DNA of 64,000 bases from Papiliotrema nemorosa (taxonomy: Eukaryota; Basidiomycota; Tremellomycetes; Tremellales; Rhynchogastremaceae). The first letter of the stretch is position 1, and every line of letters starts with the position of its first letter. The position numbers and the translations under genes were made by a program. Below are positions 56,860 through 64,000 of this stretch, in pieces. Location: NCBI GenBank assembly GCA_032158125.1, contig JASKOT010000026.1, positions 62,001-126,000 of the forward strand. Reading direction: 5' to 3'. The notes below the pieces were generated by a model. It was not told where the DNA came from, did no database searches, and saw nothing but the letters and a program-made list of their open reading frames with translations.

Positions 56860-58108
56860 ATGTCTGGCGACGATACGACGACGATAGTTGTGGACGATCA
56901 AGGGGGTGGTCTGTATTGGACAGGCGCATGGACAAAGTGCGATGCGTCTCGTAAGTTTAACAACCACCTTTCAGTCCAACATCGTCTCTGTGAGATTGGA
57001 CACTGACGCACGCCAGACCAGGAAGACGACTCAAGTGTGGATATGTCGCTATTCTCAAATTCAACCTATACATTCACGACGACGGCAAACGATACCATCA
57101 AAATATCTTGGCTAGGTGCCGGGATAATAGCCTACGGTACGAAATCGACCGAGTGAGTGTCTCTGCGTCCTCTGCCGATCCGGGGAATCTGTGAATGTCA
57201 GTAGGCTGAGAGACAGTGGTTCATGGTATTCGTGGGCGGTGGATGGCGGCCAATGGTCATATGAAGAATCATGGGCTGCATCGTTATCCCTCAAGCAGAA
57301 GCTTGTCAATCTTCCTCAGCTGACTTATGGGACACACGAGTTGGTTTTGAGGAATAGTAGAGATGTCAATGTGGACGATCCAGGAAGAGCGGGGCGGACC
57401 AGTGAGTCCTCCGACCGCCTCCACTTGCCACGTCTTCGTCTGTTGGAAGAAAGTCTTGGGGGGAAGAAGAGGTGAGCTGATGTTCAGGGTTGAGTGTAGA
57501 CTACTTTGAACTGAATGGTCAACAGTGAGTCCATAGATCGACTGACCATACCTCGAGTTTATGCGGAACTTCCCGACCAAATGGGTGTGCTGGGCTGCGC
57601 TGATGGCCAGACTGAAATACGATGATGTCGTCTCGACGGCCAAAGACCCAAGCACAAGTCTAGGTAACGCAGCTCAATATGGCGCTTCAATAGGACCGAC
57701 GTTTGAATCAGCCACTCCCATCTCTCCTTCCTCCGTCCCTTCCTCCGCCCCGCACTCATTCATTACATCTAGCTCGTTCGTTTCGCCATCGCAGGGTACA
57801 GCGGGGATCACGGGTGGGGCAGTTGCGGGAGGGTATCAGACGCAATTCCAGGGAGGAATCCAAACTGGTCTCACCCCCAATTTTCAGATTCCTACGGATA
57901 TCGCCAAATAGTGCGTCCCCCTCGATCCATCTCGCCAACTCATGCTCTTACCATACCCGCTCAAACGGACGCAAGAGATTTGGAGCTGATAAGTAGCGCC
58001 GCTAATGGTCTGACCAGTGCCGCTGGTAGCAGTTTTCATACTCGGGCCAACACTGTGCCGCTCTGGGCATTCGTGGGGCTTTTTTGGGTCTGCTCTCATC
58101 TCACTTGA
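56860..58108 (+). CDS. Surface beta-sandwich protein with GPI-type C-terminus
   Basis: Six exons (56860-56950, 57017-57152, 57217-57401, 57488-57524, 57611-57910, 57997-58108) give 286 residues in phase. It has the core of basidiomycete surface/carbohydrate-binding-like proteins: TTTIVVDDQGGGLYWTGAW, YTFTTTANDTIKISWLGAGI, SWYSWAVDGGQWSY, LTYGTHELVLRNS and LSVDYFELNG. A Ser/Thr/Gly-rich stalk follows and the protein ends in a hydrophobic VPLWAFVGLFWVCSHL after small residues, as in GPI attachment signals. The first Met (MSGDD) gives no signal peptide, so a 5' exon is probably missing. The decayed locus at 51001-51780 shows the same layout. Confidence 0.65.
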
Positions 58109-58270
58109 CAATCTTTTCCCGGATGCATCGAGTATCGGCGAATGTCGCTTGTGTATGCGTTGCATGATCGCGGCAATTGCTTGAGACAAAACGAAAACAA
58201 CCGAATCTACACAAATACACAGGAGAGCGCTGCACCCACATGGATAGATACACTTCAGCACTCCCATCCC

Positions 58271-61200
58271 TCATTTGAAGGGGAATCCGCTTCCTTCACC
58301 CAGTAACGAAAAGTCATCCCAAAACCCATCAAGATTAAAGTTGACACCTTCCACATCGAAATCAAACAACTTCTCTGGATCAGCAAACCCCTGCCCTCCT
58401 TGCATCTGAGGGACATTGAATTCTCCCAAATTGAAATCGGGTAGTTGTCCCAGTGTATCCTCTCCCATCGAGGCACCAAACCCACTAGGTACGTTTGACC
58501 CTGGTAAGACTTGATCTTGGGGTTCAGGCGATGTGAATCGACTTGGAACAGCCTGAAAAGGAAAATATTGTCAGGGGCTCATCATGCTTGAAGGAGAGAA
58601 ATCTGAGCGTACAGAAGCGTCGGATAGCTGTTCTAGCTTTTTAGCCAACATTCGCAACATTCCGCCATATCTGCACGCCGGGTGGTCCCTGTCCGGACTG
58701 GACAATACGAGTGTCGCACAGACGTGGTCCACCGTTTCTTTGGTTCTGTCTCGTCAGCCCTGATTTGTTTACAACGTGGTGCGACTGACTTGAGCATATC
58801 TTTTTTGCTCGTCGCGCCACTATATCCAGCTTTCAGAGCGAATACTCCACCATAGACAAAGTTGATCAAGTATCGGCTGGGCAGGTTCTGCAGTACACCC
58901 ATTGCGCCGAGACGCAAACAGATGTGCAGAATCTCGTTGGCGGCATCGATAGAGTCGTAGATGTACAAGGCGTCGGGCGAAGTGGCGGATCCTGCTATTC
59001 AGATGAGGTCTTGAGGTAGATTAAGCAATCTCACCTCGAGGGAACAGCTGCGTGCCGGACGCTGAAGCTCCAGCTTCAGTCCCTCTCTCCGCCTCGGCCC
59101 GAAGTTGGGCACGCTGGACGTGCGCCTGAAAGGCGAAACTTGACACGTAGAGCCGGACAAAGTGATATGTGCAGGAAGCGAGCTCTCCAAGGGCTGGGTT
59201 TTTCCACTTTTTATCGGTCCAAACCTGATGTTAAAGAATCCGTCTTGAGATGGGAGTTTCCCCACTTACCAGAGCATATGTCTCAAGGGCTTTTCGGAAG
59301 TGGTCACAATACTATAGGGTAAGGAGATATCGACAAGAAGGCAAGATAGTATACTCACCTTGAAGTATGTACCTTGACTGACCAACGCCGACGTCCTTCC
59401 CTTAGACGGGTAAAGGATATCATGCGCATTCGTCATAATCTGCTCGTCAGCCTTATCAAACTTCGTGGTTGACCGAAGACATACCTGAGTCAATTCCATC
59501 AAAGCCTGCATCAGACTCGCAGAATCGTTACCCGTCGGCGGGTCACCTGGACCGCCAGGTGAAAGCATATACGGGAAGTTCTCTCGTGCAGCTGCTTCTC
59601 CTGTCTGAGACACGTGAGAATATCCCACATAGCAAAGCTGAGGTCCTCTTGACCAGAACGCGAGACCCGTACGTAGACGTGAATGCATCAGTAAGGGTCC
59701 CTTTTGGAGCTGAAGTGACTCATCTATCGTTCTATCGTAAAGATAGCACCAAGTCCAAGCACTCTTGGCTCGCTCTGTGTCCGGATTACGTTCAGCCGAT
59801 GTCTCCATCGCCATCTGGTCCACTTGTAACATCAGTCAAGCTGAAACGGGAAATACTCACATCCGATACCATAGCCCGCTCGAATAGCCAACCCGGTCAA
59901 AGCCCAACTTCGTCGGTTCTCCATTCCCTCCATGGTTGACTGATGAGCAGCACCCAAAAGTTGAGAGCTGAGAGGTTTGCCAGATTGTTCTCGGGGTAAG
60001 AATTCCGCCAGCAACAAGACGCCTTCGACGAAACCCACACTGGCGGGCAAACCGGTGAATGAATAATCGGCCAGAGCGTCCCGGACGATGGTCCAAGCCT
60101 TTTCATGTACTAGCTTCATCAGAGGATCAGGATGATGCCTAGATGCGACAAGAATCATTGACGAAAGCAAAAAGGGGTCCGACGCGCTAAGAGCGGCAAG
60201 TTGCGGAATCGTTTTTGGTATCCTTGACGTTTGGAAGATTGGCTGAACACGTCAACTCCTGATCAAACTTTGACTGCTCACCAGGACAGGATGATAGTGC
60301 TCGAAGAACAGTCTGACAAGGTTCTCCAAGTCGTTGACGCTCAATACTCCCGCTTTTATCAGACAGTACTCTTCAATTCGCTGAGACTGGGTATGATCTT
60401 CGGACAGGTCCCATCTGAGAGTTTTCTTCTGTTCCTCGTTGGCAGGCTTCTGCTCTTCCTCAGAGTCTCCCTCTGCGGCAGCATTGGCCAGTATCTCTAG
60501 CGCGTCGATCTCGTTGGAAAAGTTGGCAGCTACGATGCGCCGGGTAGCATCGGGTGAATGTTGACGACGTTTCTTCACCCTCTGAAACGTATTTGGCGAT
60601 AAACCTGATCCTGATCCAGTAGATTCCGGTATCGATGCCGGGGTAGCATTAGATTGTCCGATGGATGAAGGATCAGTCAGAGGTGTAGGATCGATGAATG
60701 AAGAATGTAACGGCGCAGAGTGAGGTGTAGGTAAAGAGGGAGCACCGGTACTGCTGGTGTTGATCTGATTCAAGATATTCTCGTGCCAATTATTCGAGGC
60801 AAAAGCGGAGTGTAAAGCAGAGTTTGACGTGGATGCCGATGGAGGCTGCTGCGAGATGGTAGATAGCGACGAAAAGTGGTTGGCTGCCCATTCTTCGTTA
60901 TCCAATTGCGGAGGAGGAACCGTAGCGACAGAGGACGTTTGTGTGTGATACACCTCGGCGATGTCGTCCGGCTCGTCCGGTCTCTTCTTCCTTCGCTTCT
61001 GGAAAACTATCAGCACTTTTTTTCTGATTGTGATTTCCAGGCTGTTTTGCATATACTTACCGAAGGGACAAAGACGCAGGTACGTTGTTCCCTCCTACAT
61101 CGAGAACAAGGGGGCGAGGAAGGCGCATTGACATCACCTAGATCGCACCGAGCCTTCCGCATACGACAATGCACCTGTGGGTTGAGACGCGTAGCAGCAC

Positions 61201-61602
61201 ATAATGAAATGGGGGTGAGATGCAAAGGATGGGCAGAGTCAAAGGGAAGGCCGGTGGTGAGAGCGAAAAGTAAAGAGCATCGGTCAGCCAAAGCCCATTC
61301 CGACATGCAGAGAGATAGGGATGGGAGGATCTGGGACATACGCATGCACGATAGCCTCTTTTGGGACCGTTATCGTCCTTTCGCTTGTTTTGGCTGGTAG
61401 CGCCATTTGAGTCGATCGAGCCGTGTCGAACCGAAGTCGACGCAATGGAGGTAGGATGCGAGATTGATACACTCGCGCCTGGCGGTGGAGAGAGTCGAGA
61501 AGGTGGGTGAGGAATGTAGTTGTCCGAGTATGCGGCTCTCTGTATGGTAGGATGAGGAGGTTGGAAGGCAAAAGGGTTTGTCGTCGGATTATGATGGGAC
61601 AT
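58271..61602 (-). CDS. Zn2Cys6 transcription factor, Aro80-like
   Basis: Fungal binuclear zinc-cluster regulator of 928 residues. Ten exons (61342-61602, 61061-61174, 60282-60998, 59861-60242, 59359-59822, 59270-59311, 59035-59224, 58790-58991, 58613-58745, 58271-58552) keep phase. The cluster (about residues 86-123) reads RGYRACVHCRMRKARCDLGD then PPCSRCRREQRTCVFVPS; the first Cys pair is split by a 167-nt intron. The DLGD...PPCxRCxRE form resembles Aro80-type regulators of aromatic amino acid use, but this is inference. The regulatory middle domain shows FFEHYHPV, SSMILVASRHH and the LYDRTIDESLQLQKGP motif. The C-terminus is Phe/Asp/Gly rich, a likely activation domain. Confidence 0.85.
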
Positions 61603-62232
61603 GACGGTGCAAGATGTGGTTGCGGTCCAAAGCGGGTCGACTGAAGGGTCTGCTCCGCCCGAGTTTCGATAGCGGTCACAAATGTAAGTCGGTTCGCAAG
61701 ATGCAGGCGAGCTATTCAACTGCGTCTTGATCCATCACTCGATACGACAGGATCGAAATGGGGGATTGCTTGATGATGATCAATGTTGGTCCAGAGCAAA
61801 GGTGTGTAATTGTCCAAAGTCCAACCGGCCGGTTCAGAACGGGAGGGGCTTCCTGTGGCATATTACGTAACATTTGGACGGCAGGACTCTCCCTTCATTA
61901 CAACGATTCTGCTAGATCTCTCTGGAAGGCTCACGCTACATCTCATGCATGCTATATGGGCGACAAGATGACCGTCTGATGCACTTGGCCCCCCTTTCTG
62001 TCTTCTGCTGCGGTGCTGCTTCATTGAAAGATTGCTTACGGTGGCGAGAGCGGCAACTAGCGGGTAAATCTTCCCCGGACCCCGATGTGCCGAGCTTCAT
62101 GTCAGATCTGTCAGATGTATCAAATGTCTTGTTGAGGTATGCATCGTGTATGTCGTTACCATCAACATCTTGTATATATAATCGTGACGCGATCACCCCG
62201 GGTGCTCTTGCCCCTCAACGTGAATCGTCTGC
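61603..62232. other. Intergenic, promoter of the Zn2Cys6 gene
   Basis: The frame continues open upstream of 61602 without an ATG. No other gene recognised. Confidence 0.4.
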
Positions 62233-63991
62233 TCAGACCATGACCGCCCTGTCCACGTTGGCCGTTCGTCGGACAGTCTCGAAAATCCTAAACAAACTCA
62301 ATACCATGTTTCCCGTGTACAACAGCATGGTCACGATCGCCAAGGCGATACTTCCTACTTGCTTGTCGCAAATGTCATTCGCCAGACTGGACCCGGTGAT
62401 CTCGGCAGGTAGGATGATGCCCATCGAGTGATTAATCGCTTCGACAGGAGTCACCGTGGTCCCACTGCCGAGATGCAATTTGTGAAGGAGATTTTCGTAT
62501 TGGTCGACGAGGCCGCCTCTCCACCAGGGATCCAGAGGTGAGCATTCAAGAGGAGTTGCGATGTAGTCGTTGATAGCGAGAGATAGTCCAGACGACCAGA
62601 ATGCGATGAATGCAAGATCGAGACACACCCAAAGCATTTTGGATCGAAGACCCCATAACCCGATAGGTTTTCCAAAGTATTCCCGATAAATGGCGGTGAG
62701 GACGTGAAAAGCTGTGAGAGAAGAGAACGCTATGAGCAGTGTAGTGGAGGCACCCAAAAGCCCTGGGACTTGCAGCTGATCCAGTTGCAATCGAATCCGC
62801 ACGGCCAGGGCTGCGACGTAAGCAGGGTGAATTGAAGGCTGGGTACAACTCACCAAGGGAGACAACAACCACGATGAGATTGAAAAGACGAATGTAGATT
62901 GTCACCCGTGCATCGAGAAAGATCATTCTTCGCAGCTTTTTCTGCCAACTGATCTCCTCGGCCCTTCCATTGGAATACATTTGTTTCCTTTGGCGACCAA
63001 ATGTCCACCAAGGTCCCTTTACAGAGTCCGCTTTCGCGCCCGTCTTCTCGTTGAAGGCTTGCGAGTCTATGGCGGCAGAGGAATCACGAGACTCTGTGAT
63101 ATCCGTTTGAGGAGCCGAAGTGTGATTATTACCCCAATCGAACCCGTTCTGCGCTGCTCCAACACGGCCTTCTTTCCAGGACTCATTGTCTCTTTTGGTC
63201 CCGTTCGGCGAAAACCCTAAACCCGAGGGCGTAGGAGGCGCTAGACCAGTCCGATATCGTCTAGTCTTGCGTGTTCTTCTGCGCCTCGAGGGATGACGAA
63301 CGACGGGTGTAGCGCTTTCACTGGCCACCGCCGAATCTTCCGGAGTCGCATCTAGTTCACGGATTCTCGAGGGTCGTCTGCTGGTGATTGATGCACTTTC
63401 CCGGGCATCTGAACCTTTCCTAGATGGCGGCTTGGATCCGGTCGATTGTCTTCTGCTCGACACTTCAGCCTGATTCTCCGAATAATATCCATAATAGGCG
63501 TCCTGCCAACTTCCTGCGTGCGGTCGACCTCCCGGCCATTGTGCAGCCAAATGCTGCTGAAGATTGTCCGGGAGGTTGATTCTTAGCCTGCCTGTCTGCA
63601 TACGACGACTTCGAGGACGATATGGCGTCGTGAAGCCCTCGCCTGCTGATTCTGTAGATGGACCTGGAAGGGAACCTCCAGGGGCCTGCATATCACTAAG
63701 CTTTTCTCGTTGCTTTGCACGAGGCAAGGTAGCCCCATTCGTCTCGGTGTCGGTATGTATATCTTGGTCGGATCGCTTGAGGAAGCGGGGGAAGGTGGGT
63801 GCCGTCATCTGTCGCTTGGGCATAGGTATTGGCCTACTTTCGGTCATAGACCGCTTGGTCTTCGTCACAATTTCTGCATCGCCTCGGCGAGCATCATCAA
63901 CACTGCCGACTAGGGTGGTCATACCAGGGCTGATGGCAGCCTCGCTTGGCAGGATTACTGGCGAGACGGGTGCCGAGTTGGATCGAGCCAT
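62233..63991 (-). CDS. Membrane protein with disordered N-terminus and four TM helices
   Basis: Exons 62854-63991 and 62233-62810 give 571 residues from the Met at 63991, ten bases from the window edge, so the true start could lie outside. The first 340 residues are Ser/Arg/Pro rich and disordered. About four hydrophobic helices follow: IRLFNLIVVVVSLALAV (split by the intron), GASTTLLIAFSSLTAFHVL, MLWVCLDLAFIAFWSSGLSL and SIALAIVTMLLYTGNMVLSL. Between helices three and four is a loop with CSPLDPWWRGG. The layout resembles MARVEL-like four-helix proteins; the family is not certain and the function is unknown. Confidence 0.7.
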
Positions 63992-64000
63992 TGGCGTTGA

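Overview
The window reads as nuclear DNA of a basidiomycete yeast, most likely a tremellomycete related to Cryptococcus or Kwoniella. Genes are packed on both strands and almost every one is cut by several introns of about 35-60 nt. The introns begin GTGAGT or GTAAGT and carry a CTRAY branch site a few bases before a CAG or TAG. The gene set (exomer Chs5, Rox3-like Med19, Zn2Cys6 factor, SUMO, CipC-like proteins) is fungal. No virus, transposon, CRISPR array or bacterial operon was seen. Exon chains were rebuilt by hand from reading phase, splice sites and family motifs; wherever stated, all exon lengths close in frame.

Left part (1-19100): an AN1 zinc-finger protein whose start codon appears to be split by an intron; a PX/DUF3818 lipid-exchange protein; SEN2 (tRNA-splicing endonuclease) and CTU2 (tRNA 2-thiolation), followed by an intron-containing tRNA-Pro(CGG); an L-serine/threonine dehydratase; a MYND-finger protein; an ENPP-type phosphodiesterase; and an MTM1/SLC25A39-like mitochondrial carrier.

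Middle (19100-40000): a Med19-like Mediator subunit; a CipC-family stress protein; a small secreted precursor made of three 23-residue repeats separated by Lys-Arg sites; SUMO; a DDT-PHD chromatin protein; HMG-CoA lyase; a SAM methyltransferase; an RBM25-like splicing factor; an alpha/beta hydrolase; a second CipC-family gene; and a stand-alone relative of the bacterial LigD 3'-phosphoesterase domain with its catalytic residues intact.

Right part (40000-64000): a cysteine-rich protein, a lactonase-like fragment, mitoribosomal mL49, ribosomal uL23, a TANGO2 protein, a CVNH-like exon, a HINT-type HIT protein in ten tiny exons, dolichyldiphosphatase, a CsbD-like stress protein, a decayed secreted beta-sandwich gene, a single-TM protein with a long disordered tail, CHS5, a GPI-type surface protein, a Zn2Cys6 factor and a four-helix membrane protein cut close to the window edge.

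Most genes are unrelated housekeeping functions. The accessory-looking sequences are the repeat peptide precursor, the cysteine-rich and CVNH-like proteins, the decayed genes near 41.5 and 51.5 kb, and the surface-protein genes near 52-58 kb.
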